A DNA stretch of 22,624 nucleotides from Clostridia bacterium (GCA_017456685.1 JAFTIV010000160.1:1-22624); one strand, 5' to 3'. Shown: positions 1 to 7,055, counted from the first letter of the stretch. The notes: a model not told the origin generated them from the letters alone. Numbers and translations: made by a program.

Positions 1-2196
1 AACAAAATCGGCGTAAATCCTGCTCACATCGTTCGTCTTGGTAAGGCTGACAACTTCTGGGAGCACGGAAGTGGACCCTGCGGACCCTGTAGCGAAATCT
101 ACTTTGACCGCGGAATTAAGTACGGCTGTGGCTCACCCGACTGTAAGCCTGGCTGTGATTGCGACAGATATATGGAAATTTGGAACAATGTGTTCTCACA
201 ATTTAACAACGACGGAAACGGCAACTATACCGAGCTTGCGCAGAAGAATATCGACACAGGTATGGGTCTTGAGCGTCTTGCGTGTGTTATGCAGGGCGTT
301 GATAATATGTTCGAGGTTGATAGCGTTCGTAGGCTTATTGATACAGTATGCAAGATTGCAGGCAAGGAATACGGCAAGGATGCATCAAACGACATTTCAA
401 TTCGTGTAGTAACTGACCATACAAGAAGCGCTACCTTTATGATTAGCGATGGAGTAATTCCATCAAACGAGGGCAGAGGCTATGTGCTTCGCAGAATTAT
501 AAGACGCGCGTGCCGTCACGGCAAGCTTCTTGGCATTGACCACCCATTCCTCACCCAAATGTGCGATGTTGCAATCGATGAGAGTGGAGATGCTTACCCA
601 GAGCTTAAGGAAAAGGCAGATTACATTAAAAAGGTGCTTTCTCTTGAGGAGGAGCGCTTTGATACAACAATTGACCAAGGTCTTTCAATTCTCGACAGCC
701 TTATCTCTAAGGCTAAGGGCGAGGGCAAGGACACAATTGACGGTGCTGATGCGTTTAAGCTTTATGATACCTTCGGCTTCCCAGTTGACCTAACTCGCGA
801 GATTGCAGAGGAGAATGGACTTGCAATTGACGAGGACGGCTTCAAGGCTCTTATGGCTGAGCAACGCAAGAGAGCAAGAGAGGCAAGGGCAAGCATCGGC
901 GGTTGGGACAACAAGGACACCGCGCTCGATGTTGCAAAAACAGAATTTGTTGGCTATTCACAATACGATTGCGAGGCTAAGGTGCTTGCAATTCTTGATG
1001 AGAATGGCGAAAGCGTAAGCGAGATTAGCGAGGGCGATTGCTCCGTAATTCTCGATAAAACCACCTTCTATGGCGAGGGCGGTGGACAGGTTGGCGACAC
1101 GGGCTCTATCACAAGTGATAGCGTTAAGGCAATCGTTGCTGATACAAAGAAAAATGATGGCGTATATATTCATATGTGCGAGGGCATAGAGGGCACTCTT
1201 AGAGTTGGCGATACCGTTAAGTGTGCAATTGACATTGAAAGACGAGAGGCAATTGCAAGAAATCACTCGGGCGTTCACCTTCTTCAGGCAGCTCTTCGCT
1301 CCGTGCTTGGCTCTCATGTTGAGCAGGCGGGCTCATATGTAGATGATAAGGTAGGAAGATTTGACTTTACACACTTCCAAGCGCTTACCGATAAGGAGAT
1401 TGAGCAGGTAGAGCTTCTTGTAAACCGCAAAATCCTTGGCGGATGTCCTGTTGATACAGTAGAAACAGATATTGATACCGCACGCAAGAGCGGTGCAATG
1501 GCGCTCTTTGGCGAGAAGTACGGCAAGGTTGTTCGTATGGTTAAGATGGGCGACTTTTCAACTGAGCTCTGTGGCGGAACTCATATTGATAACACTGCAA
1601 AGGCGGGACTATTTAAGATAGTAACCGAGGCAGGCGTTGCAGCGGGTGTTCGTAGAATTGAAATCGTAACAGGCAGAGGCGTGCTTGACCTTCTTGAAAG
1701 AAAGCAGGAGCTTATTAGAAGCACCGCAAGGGAGCTCAAGTGCCAAAACGAAAACGATATTGCAAAAAGAGCTCTTAGCGCTCAGGACGAAATCAAGGGG
1801 CTCAAGAGAGAGATTGAGAGCCTCAACTCCAAGCTCGCGCTTTCAAGAGTAAGCGACCTTATTTCGAGCGCAAAAATGGTAAATGGTAAGGCTGTTATCA
1901 CAGCAGACCTTGGAGATATGGGCATTGATGCGGTTCGCTCACTTGGCGACTCAATTAAGGACAAAAACCCCGATGCTGTGGCTGTATTTGCTATTCACTC
2001 GGGCGAAAAGCTCAACTTCCTTGCAGTATGCGGTAAGGGCGCGGTTGCAAATGGCGCTCACGCGGGAAATATTCTTCGCGAGGTTAGTGCAGTAACAGGC
2101 GGTAAGGGCGGTGGCCGTCCCGACAGCGCAATGAGTGGCGGACGCGACATTTCTAAGATTGCAGACGCACTTGCACTTGTAGAAAGGCTTGTATAA
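1..2196 (+). CDS. alaS: Alanyl-tRNA synthetase, 3' part (5' end outside window)
   Basis: Attaches alanine to tRNA-Ala in the cytoplasm and hydrolyses mischarged Ser/Gly-tRNA. The frame is open from base 1 and 731 residues are visible; the family is about 870-880 long, so roughly 140 N-terminal residues lie upstream. Visible in order (numbered from the first codon in the window): the class II catalytic stretch DNFWEHGSGPCGPCSEIYF at about 17-35, the motif-3-like GMGLERLACVMQG at about 87-99, the HSGVH half of the editing-site zinc motif at 422-426, the CGGTH half at 524-528, then a charged helical stretch and the glycine-rich C-Ala domain. An ATG at base 172 lies in frame but is internal: conserved catalytic sequence precedes it. 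It ends in an intrinsic terminator. Nothing looks broken; identity is certain from the motifs. Confidence 0.98.
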   Translation, partial: NKIGVNPAHIVRLGKADNFWEHGSGPCGPCSEIYFDRGIKYGCGSPDCKPGCDCDRYMEIWNNVFSQFNNDGNGNYTELAQKNIDTGMGLERLACVMQGVDNMFEVDSVRRLIDTVCKIAGKEYGKDASNDISIRVVTDHTRSATFMISDGVIPSNEGRGYVLRRIIRRACRHGKLLGIDHPFLTQMCDVAIDESGDAYPELKEKADYIKKVLSLEEERFDTTIDQGLSILDSLISKAKGEGKDTIDGADAFKLYDTFGFPVDLTREIAEENGLAIDEDGFKALMAEQRKRAREARASIGGWDNKDTALDVAKTEFVGYSQYDCEAKVLAILDENGESVSEISEGDCSVILDKTTFYGEGGGQVGDTGSITSDSVKAIVADTKKNDGVYIHMCEGIEGTLRVGDTVKCAIDIERREAIARNHSGVHLLQAALRSVLGSHVEQAGSYVDDKVGRFDFTHFQALTDKEIEQVELLVNRKILGGCPVDTVETDIDTARKSGAMALFGEKYGKVVRMVKMGDFSTELCGGTHIDNTAKAGLFKIVTEAGVAAGVRRIEIVTGRGVLDLLERKQELIRSTARELKCQNENDIAKRALSAQDEIKGLKREIESLNSKLALSRVSDLISSAKMVNGKAVITADLGDMGIDAVRSLGDSIKDKNPDAVAVFAIHSGEKLNFLAVCGKGAVANGAHAGNILREVSAVTGGKGGGRPDSAMSGGRDISKIADALALVERLV

Positions 2197-2201
2197 TCAA
2201 C

Positions 2202-2230
2202 AAAAGGAAGCGATTTTCGCTTCCTTTTTG
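2202..2230 (+). terminator. Intrinsic terminator after alaS
   Basis: GGAAGCGA and TCGCTTCC form an 8 bp stem around a TTT loop, preceded by an A run and followed by TTTTT, 9 bases after the alaS stop. Confidence 0.9.
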
Positions 2231-2258
2231 AATTTTTTGTAACACTGCAAAAAAGCCG

Positions 2259-2288
2259 TTGACAAGTAATCTATAAAAGTGATACAAT
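2259..2288 (+). promoter_or_regulatory. Sigma-A-type promoter for the VTT gene
   Basis: TTGACA at 2259-2264 and TACAAT at 2283-2288 with an 18 bp spacer. The predicted transcript would start near 2295, leaving a leader of about 38 bases before the ATG at 2333. Confidence 0.8.
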
Positions 2289-2332
2289 TATATCAATACA
2301 CATAATTAACTTAATTTACATTTATTGATAAT

Positions 2333-3157
2333 ATGAGAAAAGAAACTAAAAAGCAAATTTTTAGGCTTTGTATATCAATAGTAGCTATCGCGCTGTTTTT
2401 CGCTCTCTGCGTTTCGCTTCTTGAAATTTTTGGCTTGGCGGAGCTTTCAAGAGAGGAGCTTCAGGTGTACATTGAAAAAACAGGCGTGCTTGCCCCTATT
2501 GTATATATACTTATAAGCCTTCTACAGGTAACCCTTGTGCCGATACCGAGCGTTGTTACCATTCTTGCGGGAAACTATGTTTTTGGCTTCTTGCCTGCAT
2601 TTATTTACTCATATATAGGAACGCTTCTTGGTGCAATGCTCTCGTATGCACTTGGAAAGTGGCTTGGTAGGCGCTTTGCCGCTTGGGTTGCGGGCTCGGA
2701 TGAGGAGCTTAAGAAATGGATAAAGCTACTGAGAGGAAAGGAATATGTCCTTTTGTTCTTTATGTTCTTTTTCCCTCTTTTCCCCGATGATATTCTTTGC
2801 GTCGTAGCAGGGCTTTTCCCGTCGATTTCGTGGATGGGCTTCCTTGTTATGCAATTGATTACCCGCGCAACCTCAATCGCCTCAACAATCCTTTTTATGT
2901 CAGGAGATATAATTCCGTTTGATGAGGCTTGGGGAATCGTTTTGCTTTCGGTTGTTGCCGTAATATGCATTGTCGCGTTTGTGCTTTGCTTTAAATATAC
3001 CGAGAAAATTAACGACTTCTTGCGTCGCCACGGGCTTATAAAAAGAGATATTCCAATAACAGGCTTCGATACCACAGAAATTCCTGCCGTGCCCGAAAAT
3101 GCGACAAATGGCGAGACCGCGCCTGACCCCTCAGCTGACCAAAATAGTGAAAAATAA
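2333..3157 (+). CDS. VTT-domain (TVP38/TMEM64, DedA-like) membrane protein
   Basis: A 274-residue integral membrane protein of the VTT/SNARE-associated family; members are linked to lipid scrambling or transport, but the substrate here is not evident. A first hydrophobic helix spans about 10-34; the VTT core runs about 50-210, including TLVPIPSVVTILAGNYVFG (68-85), a glycine-containing helix GTLLGAMLSYALGKWLGRR (96-114), and PLFPDDILCVVAGLFP (148-163), the Pro/Asp re-entrant-loop type motif. The C-terminal 50 residues are charged and probably cytoplasmic. The gene has its own promoter and terminator, so it is monocistronic. Odd: no Shine-Dalgarno sequence precedes the only reasonable ATG, in contrast to nearly every neighbour. 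Family call is firm; function is inference. Confidence 0.88.
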   Translation: MRKETKKQIFRLCISIVAIALFFALCVSLLEIFGLAELSREELQVYIEKTGVLAPIVYILISLLQVTLVPIPSVVTILAGNYVFGFLPAFIYSYIGTLLGAMLSYALGKWLGRRFAAWVAGSDEELKKWIKLLRGKEYVLLFFMFFFPLFPDDILCVVAGLFPSISWMGFLVMQLITRATSIASTILFMSGDIIPFDEAWGIVLLSVVAVICIVAFVLCFKYTEKINDFLRRHGLIKRDIPITGFDTTEIPAVPENATNGETAPDPSADQNSEK

Positions 3158-3190
3158 AAATGCGCTCAATCGGGCGCATTTTTCCTTTTT
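3156..3190 (+). terminator. Intrinsic terminator after the VTT gene
   Basis: AAAAATGCGC and GCGCATTTTT pair around TCAATCGG; a T-rich run follows. The A arm overlaps the stop codon of the upstream gene. Confidence 0.85.
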
Positions 3191-3199
3191 TGTAAATGT

Positions 3200-3250
3200 T
3201 GCACAAATCAACAGGCGAGAAGAAGAGCGCAAGGCTCCAAAATTTGTGCA
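3200..3250. repeat. Inverted repeat TGCACAAAT / ATTTGTGCA upstream of the lipoprotein gene
   Basis: TGCACAAAT at 3200-3208 is repeated exactly in inverted orientation as ATTTGTGCA at 3242-3250, separated by 33 bases. It lies in the 207 bp gap between the VTT terminator and the lipoprotein gene. It could be a long-loop RNA hairpin or a pair of protein half-sites; no convincing -35/-10 pair is seen next to it, so its role is unknown. Confidence 0.4.
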
Positions 3251-3364
3251 GTTTTTACGAAATTTTTCCCTTACACAAGCTTTTCAAAAAATCGTCACAG
3301 AGCCGTCACATTGCCCCTGTAAAATGAAAATAGAGAGAGGAAATTTTTACAAGGGGGTAACCTT

Positions 3365-4624
3365 ATGAAACGAATTTTAGCACTAATTTTAGCATTACTG
3401 CTTTGTCTTGGCTTTGTCGTGTCGTGCGAGAACGAGGAAGCACCAACAAGCGCGCCCGACTCATCAAGCGAGAGCACATCGTCGAGCGAGAGTGCATTAT
3501 CAAGCAGTCAGTCCTCAAGCTCGTCAAGCGAGCCAAAGCTCAACGAGAAGGACAAAAACGAGCAAGAAGCCTCAAGGCTTGATTTTGAGTATTGTAGTGT
3601 TATTCCAAGCGCATTTGAGGAAAATCCTAAAATAGAGGTTCTTGTAAGCTATGAGGAGCTTGTAGCATTTTCTCAGGAAAAGGGACTTTATGTTACACGA
3701 GAGGACGGCGACGAGCGAATTGACTTTGACCCCGCTTCACTTGAGAGCATTTTCAACAGCTATTTTGTGCTCGCGGTGCCAAATGGCTTTGAAAGCTACG
3801 ACGATTTGCGATACACAGGCATAGAACAGCTTGAGAATGGTAATTATCTTCTCATGGCTGTTGTGACTACAAATTACGAACAGATTTTGGAGCTTAAGGA
3901 GTACAAGCTCGACCTTGTGATTGCTCCTTGCGAGCTTGATGGCGCGGATATGAAGGAAAGCGGTGTTCTGCTTAATGCGCGCTTTAAGCAAATTCCACCA
4001 ACATACAATATTCCCGAGGACACACCTTATAATAACAAGGTTGCAAATCCTGCAAAGGAAAAGCTTCATTCGATGAGCGAGGGCGAGTATATAAGCCTTA
4101 GCATATTCCTTGCCTCGCCACCTCATACGGCCGTGCAGGGAAGCGGATATACCAGCTATCAAATTGCATCTATAAAAAATCAATTTTATGCTAATTTTAG
4201 CGCTTACAAGAGGGAGCACGGAGAAATAGCGCTTACCGACTTGCCGGCAGATGTGTTTAGAGAGCTCAGCGGTCTTACCGACGAGCAAATCCTAAACGAT
4301 TACGAGATTGAGAGCTGTCTTGAGAGCGTAGGCGGTCTTGATTACACAATCAAGCTTTACGGAATATATAAGGACCAACGCGAGTACAGACAGTCGATAA
4401 AGAATGCCAATATGGCGAGAAACGAGGAGTTCTGCGCGCTTCTTGATATGACAAGGTGCAGAAATGTCTATAAGGATTCGCTCATCTGCGTAATTTCTCT
4501 TGAGTGCGAGAGGGATTATGTTCTAACACTTCAGGAAATGGAGCTTGTAAGAAGCATTTACTGGAGTAATCCCGACGATGAGGTTGTTTTGGATCAGGAG
4601 CTCGATATGGAGATTGACGAATGA
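3365..4624 (+). CDS. Putative lipoprotein with Ser-rich linker, unknown function
   Basis: A 419-residue secreted protein. Residues 1-20 are a signal peptide (MKR then a Leu/Ala-rich core) ending in the lipobox-like VVSC with Cys21, so it should be lipid-anchored on the outer face of the membrane. Residues about 26-56 are a low-complexity Ser/Glu/Pro linker; a charged linker follows, and from about 70 onward there is a mixed alpha/beta, Glu- and Tyr-rich globular region with no transmembrane segment. I recognise no family. The strong site AAGGGGG sits 8 bases before the ATG. The gene stands alone between terminators, so context gives no function. Longer open frames in other phases overlap it but lack ribosome sites and secretion features. 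Confidence 0.85.
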   Translation: MKRILALILALLLCLGFVVSCENEEAPTSAPDSSSESTSSSESALSSSQSSSSSSEPKLNEKDKNEQEASRLDFEYCSVIPSAFEENPKIEVLVSYEELVAFSQEKGLYVTREDGDERIDFDPASLESIFNSYFVLAVPNGFESYDDLRYTGIEQLENGNYLLMAVVTTNYEQILELKEYKLDLVIAPCELDGADMKESGVLLNARFKQIPPTYNIPEDTPYNNKVANPAKEKLHSMSEGEYISLSIFLASPPHTAVQGSGYTSYQIASIKNQFYANFSAYKREHGEIALTDLPADVFRELSGLTDEQILNDYEIESCLESVGGLDYTIKLYGIYKDQREYRQSIKNANMARNEEFCALLDMTRCRNVYKDSLICVISLECERDYVLTLQEMELVRSIYWSNPDDEVVLDQELDMEIDE

Positions 4625-4650
4625 AATATTTGTGCGCTTGAAAATAAAAC

Positions 4651-4678
4651 AAAGGAGAGGAAAAATCCTCTCCTTTTT
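4651..4678 (+). terminator. Intrinsic terminator after the lipoprotein gene
   Basis: AAAGGAGAGGA pairs perfectly with TCCTCTCCTTT around a loop of A residues, followed by T-rich sequence. Confidence 0.93.
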
Positions 4679-4681
4679 CTC

Positions 4682-4953
4682 TATAGTAATTGTTCTGTGC
4701 TTGTTACAGCATCTCGTACTATTTTTGCGCGCAAGGAGATAGCGAAACGGGTACAGAAGGCGTGAACGCGTACGCGTCGCTGTACAAGTGTACTGCAGAG
4801 TAGCGGTCGCGTCTAAAAAACAGACATAAAATGAAGAGAGCTTGCAAAAAGCTTGCAAGCTCTCAACCTTATAGTAATTGAATAAACACCGAACAAAATT
4901 GGATTTTATTATAAATTTTGTCTGTTTTTGTTCTGTGCTTGTTACAGCATCTC
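4682..4953. repeat. Convergent intergenic region with duplicated 26 bp element and GC-rich block
   Basis: The 333 bp gap between two convergent genes holds no credible gene. It carries an exact 26 bp direct repeat at 4690-4715 and 4928-4953 (key core CTGTGCTTGTTACAGC), and an exact 11 bp repeat TATAGTAATTG at 4682-4692 and 4870-4880. In the first copy the two parts are contiguous; in the second they are split by about 50 AT-rich bases (4881-4930) bounded by TTG on both sides. Between the copies lies a GC-rich block (about 4725-4812) with palindromes TTGCGCGCAA (4725-4734) and ACGCGTACGCGT (4766-4777) and pairing arms GTACAG (4751-4756) and CTGTAC (4780-4785). It looks like a duplicated intergenic element; the family is not recognised. 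Confidence 0.6.
4836..4864. terminator. Strong hairpin, possible terminator for the minus-strand gene
   Basis: GAGAGCTTGC (4836-4845) pairs with GCAAGCTCTC (4855-4864) around a 9-base loop. On the minus strand it follows the CofE-like gene by about 95 bases and is trailed by a T-containing but not pure T run (TTCATTTT), so termination is plausible but not certain. Confidence 0.45.
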
Positions 4954-4957
4954 CGTA

Positions 4958-6151
4958 TTACTCTGTTGTGTAGTTATCGAAATAACCCTGAATATATACG
5001 ATAGGAGTACCCTTGTCGCCTGAGCCTGAGGTAAGGTCGCAAAGCGAGCCGATAAGGTCAGTTAGGCGTCTTGGAGTAGTTCCCTCGCTTGCCATTTTAC
5101 CAACGAGGTTAGCATCCTTCTTAACGATTTCCTTCTTAATAGCCTCGCGAAGCTCCTCGCCAGAAAGGCTTGCAAAGTCGTTATCTGCAAGGTACTTGAG
5201 CTTAAGCTCGTTAGGAGTACCCTCAAGACCTGCTGTGTAGCCAGGAGATACGATAGGGTCAGCAAGCTCCCAAATCTTTCCAACAGGGTCCTTAAATGCA
5301 CCGTCGCCGTAAACCATTACCTCAACGAGCTTGCCTGTTTCCTTAAGAAGCCTTGCTTGAATTTCCTCAACGAGTGCTTGAGAATCGCGAGGGAAGAGCT
5401 TAACCATATCCTCTGTAGCCTTGTTAGAGCCAAGGAGACCATAGTCTGCATTAAATCCGCTACCGTTTACGGGCGCATTGAGAATTTCATCAAGACCAAA
5501 GAGTCTTTCAGCACCAGCCTTTTTAAGAAGGCGCTTTGTGCGGAAGCGAGAGTGAATGTCACAGTTAAGAACATTCTTTGTGTAGCCGAGGATTGCACGA
5601 GGGTCATTTGCGAAAATGATTTCAGCCTCTGCGCCACAATCAGTTATAAGCTTTTCGTAGTATTCAACATAGTCAATGCCGGTGAAGGGGTGCTTCTCGT
5701 AGCCGAAAAGCTCACGATATTTTTTAAGGTCCAAAACATCCTTGTAGGGGTCAACGCCCTTTTCGTCGAGCATATCAAGGCTTATAAGATGGTTTCCAAC
5801 CTCGTCAGATGGGTAGGAAAGCATAAGAACAATCTTCTTTGCTCCCTTTGCAATACCGCGAAGACAAATTGCGAAGCGGTTACGGCTAAGAATAGGGAAG
5901 ATAACTCCCACAGTCTCGCCACCAAGCTTTGCACGAACATCTGCCGCGATATCATCAACGGTTGCGTAGTTGCCCTGCGCCCTCGCAACGATAGCCTCAG
6001 TCATCGCAACGATATCACGATTGCGAACCTCAAAGCCATCATCCTTTGATGCCTCAAGAACAGAATTTGTTACGATATCAACAAGGTTGTCTCCCTTACG
6101 AATAATAGGAGCGCGAAGACCTCTTGATACAGTACCGACCATACGACTCAT
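4958..6151 (-). CDS. Coenzyme F420-0:L-glutamate ligase (CofE)-like protein, long clostridial form
   Basis: A 397-residue cytosolic protein. Residues about 15-60 (IIRKGDNLVDIV ... RDIVAMTEAIVARAQG) match the N-terminal pattern of F420-0:gamma-glutamyl ligases, where a nucleotide- and metal-binding core adds glutamate to F420-0. A GDG motif is at 282-284 within VMVYGDGAFKDPVGK, and the C-terminus is highly regular and Gly-rich (GTTPRRLTDLIGSLCDLTSGSGDKG). Canonical archaeal CofE is only about 250 residues, so there are about 150 extra residues. No other F420 gene is in the window and Clostridia of this type are not known F420 makers, so the substrate may well be different; related long forms occur widely in Firmicutes. 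The site AGAAGGA lies 7 bases before the ATG. It is monocistronic with its own promoter. Confidence 0.75.
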   Translation of the reverse strand: MSRMVGTVSRGLRAPIIRKGDNLVDIVTNSVLEASKDDGFEVRNRDIVAMTEAIVARAQGNYATVDDIAADVRAKLGGETVGVIFPILSRNRFAICLRGIAKGAKKIVLMLSYPSDEVGNHLISLDMLDEKGVDPYKDVLDLKKYRELFGYEKHPFTGIDYVEYYEKLITDCGAEAEIIFANDPRAILGYTKNVLNCDIHSRFRTKRLLKKAGAERLFGLDEILNAPVNGSGFNADYGLLGSNKATEDMVKLFPRDSQALVEEIQARLLKETGKLVEVMVYGDGAFKDPVGKIWELADPIVSPGYTAGLEGTPNELKLKYLADNDFASLSGEELREAIKKEIVKKDANLVGKMASEGTTPRRLTDLIGSLCDLTSGSGDKGTPIVYIQGYFDNYTTE

Positions 6152-6172
6152 AATTTATTCCTTCTTTCTTTT

Positions 6173-6204
6173 GCCAAGCCCCTATGAGATGCTGAAGACT
6201 CGGC
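6173..6204 (-). promoter_or_regulatory. Leader hairpin of the CofE-like gene
   Basis: On the minus strand GCCGAG and CTTGGC (one G-U pair) flank a 20-base loop within the roughly 79-base leader. It matches no riboswitch I recognise. Confidence 0.3.
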
Positions 6205-6236
6205 ATATAAAATAAACTTAATTTATTAACATAAGT

Positions 6237-6265
6237 AGTATAGCAAAAAAAATTCTTTTTGTAAA
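6237..6265 (-). promoter_or_regulatory. Sigma-A-type promoter of the CofE-like gene
   Basis: On the minus strand TTTACA (6260-6265) and TATACT (6237-6242) are separated by exactly 17 bp of T/A-rich sequence; the transcript would begin near 6230. Confidence 0.8.
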
Positions 6266-6320
6266 GAAAAATTATAAAAAAATCGAAAAAAATTTGAATA
6301 TTTATAAAAAAAGAGAAATA

Positions 6321-6342
6321 AAAAACGGCTTAAGCCGTTTTT
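6321..6342 (-). terminator. Intrinsic terminator after the XRE repressor gene
   Basis: AAAAACGGCTTAAGCCGTTTTT is a perfect palindrome that overlaps the stop codon of the XRE gene on the minus strand, and continues into A/T-rich sequence. Confidence 0.85.
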
Positions 6343-6547
6343 ACCTTGAAATTTTGGGGTTACTTGTACGACCAAGTAAATAGTCGATTGAAACATTGAA
6401 ATAATCGGCAATGGCGATAAGCGTTGCGTAATCTGCCTCTCTTTCGCCTGTTTCATAGCGACTTATAGTGTTTTGCGTGGTATTTAGCTCAATGGCAAGC
6501 CTTTGCTGAGAGATGCCCCTTGATTTTCGTAGCTCCTTTAGTCGCAT
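6341..6547 (-). CDS. Small XRE-family HTH transcriptional regulator
   Basis: A 68-residue protein that is almost only a helix-turn-helix of the Cro/C1 (XRE, HTH_3) family: LKELRKSRGISQQRLA (helices 1-2), then the recognition helix region NTTQNTISRYETGER (about 22-36), and the typical ending DYFNVSIDYLLGRT. There is no ligand or oligomerisation domain, so it should act as a dimeric DNA-binding protein. AGAGGT lies about 6 bases before the ATG. It is divergent from the PH-domain gene, and the shared interval holds two matching 17 bp pseudo-palindromes that are the natural candidates for its operators. Family certain; the target is inferred. Confidence 0.93.
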   Translation of the reverse strand: MRLKELRKSRGISQQRLAIELNTTQNTISRYETGEREADYATLIAIADYFNVSIDYLLGRTSNPKISR

Positions 6548-6574
6548 ATTTTTACCTCTTTTTAAAAAATCCTC

Positions 6575-6603
6575 TTGACTTTATTATGCCATAATGGTAT
6601 AAT
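6575..6603 (+). promoter_or_regulatory. Sigma-A-type promoter of the PH-domain gene
   Basis: TTGACT (6575-6580) and perfect TATAAT (6598-6603) with a 17 bp spacer; transcription would start near 6610. Operator-like sequences overlap both the -10 and the start region. Confidence 0.88.
6585..6601. promoter_or_regulatory. Candidate XRE operator 1
   Basis: TATGCCATAATGGTATA is an odd-centred inverted repeat (one mismatched pair of 8) covering the spacer and most of the -10 box. It matches operator 2 at 13 of 17 positions, including all of the TGGTATA arm. Confidence 0.6.
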
Positions 6604-6608
6604 AGAAT

Positions 6609-6625
6609 TATCCCAATTTGGTATA
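6609..6625. promoter_or_regulatory. Candidate XRE operator 2
   Basis: TATCCCAATTTGGTATA has the same arms and the same single mismatched pair as operator 1, centred 24 bp downstream, over the expected transcription start. Confidence 0.6.
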
Positions 6626-6643
6626 TTTGAAAGGAGATTTAAT

Positions 6644-7051
6644 ATGAAACCAAATTTAGTAGTAAAAAAGAGCGCTTGGTGTGGCGTTACTCCACTTTGT
6701 GTGATTTTCTTTTGGCTTATCGTTCCACTCATTGTAATGATTTGGAGGATAATAGTCGCAAAGCATCACACTGTAGAATTTTATGACGAGCATGTTGTCG
6801 TAAAGACAGGAGTTTTGTCAAAGCATGAAAGAAAGACAATTTTTCCATCAATTTTGTCAGTTTCTGTTCATCAATCATTCTGGGGTAGAATATGTGGATA
6901 CGGAAGCCTTTCGGTTGATGTGGTCGGCAAATGGGATATTAGCCTCTCTGGAATTTGCAACCCCGAGATTGCAAGAGAATATCTTGAAAGCAGAGTTTCC
7001 AGCGCAAGCGTTGTAAAGCCACTTATGGTTGAAAATATGGGCAATATTTAA
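6644..7051 (+). CDS. Bacterial PH-domain (bPH2-type) membrane protein
   Basis: A 135-residue protein. A strongly hydrophobic segment at about 14-38 could form one hairpin or a single membrane helix; it is followed by a bacterial pleckstrin-homology-like domain (about 42-118): VEFYDEHVVVKTGVLSKHE, then IFPSILSVSVHQSFWGRICG, GSLSVDVVG, and NPEIAREYLE. This matches the YdbS/YdbT-type bPH_2 layout, usually of unknown molecular role and often tied to stress or envelope. AAAGGAG lies 7 bases before the ATG at 6644; an in-frame ATG at 6575 is rejected because it is inside the -35 box. The gene is monocistronic and divergent from the XRE repressor, which probably controls it. Confidence 0.82.
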   Translation: MKPNLVVKKSAWCGVTPLCVIFFWLIVPLIVMIWRIIVAKHHTVEFYDEHVVVKTGVLSKHERKTIFPSILSVSVHQSFWGRICGYGSLSVDVVGKWDISLSGICNPEIAREYLESRVSSASVVKPLMVENMGNI

Positions 7052-7055
7052 TTAA

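Noticed and set aside
172..174. ATG as start of alaS
   Set aside because: Conserved catalytic-domain sequence continues upstream to base 1, so this Met is internal.
4725..4812. tRNA or known structured RNA in the GC-rich block
   Set aside because: No cloverleaf, T-loop GTTC pattern or riboswitch core could be recognised; only local palindromes are present.
4690..4953. Integron attC site or CRISPR repeats
   Set aside because: Only two copies, 212 bases apart, no GTTRRRY core sites in the right layout, no integrase or cas gene nearby.
5357..6049. 230-codon open frame on the plus strand inside the CofE-like gene
   Set aside because: Antisense to a clearly conserved gene; the translation has no family features and no proper ribosome site.
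4945..6194. CAGCATCTC (4945-4953) and GAGATGCTG (6186-6194) as terminal inverted repeats of a mobile unit carrying the CofE-like gene
   Set aside because: Only 9 bp match, a third copy lies at 4707-4715, there is no transposase, and no target duplication is visible; chance is the simpler view.
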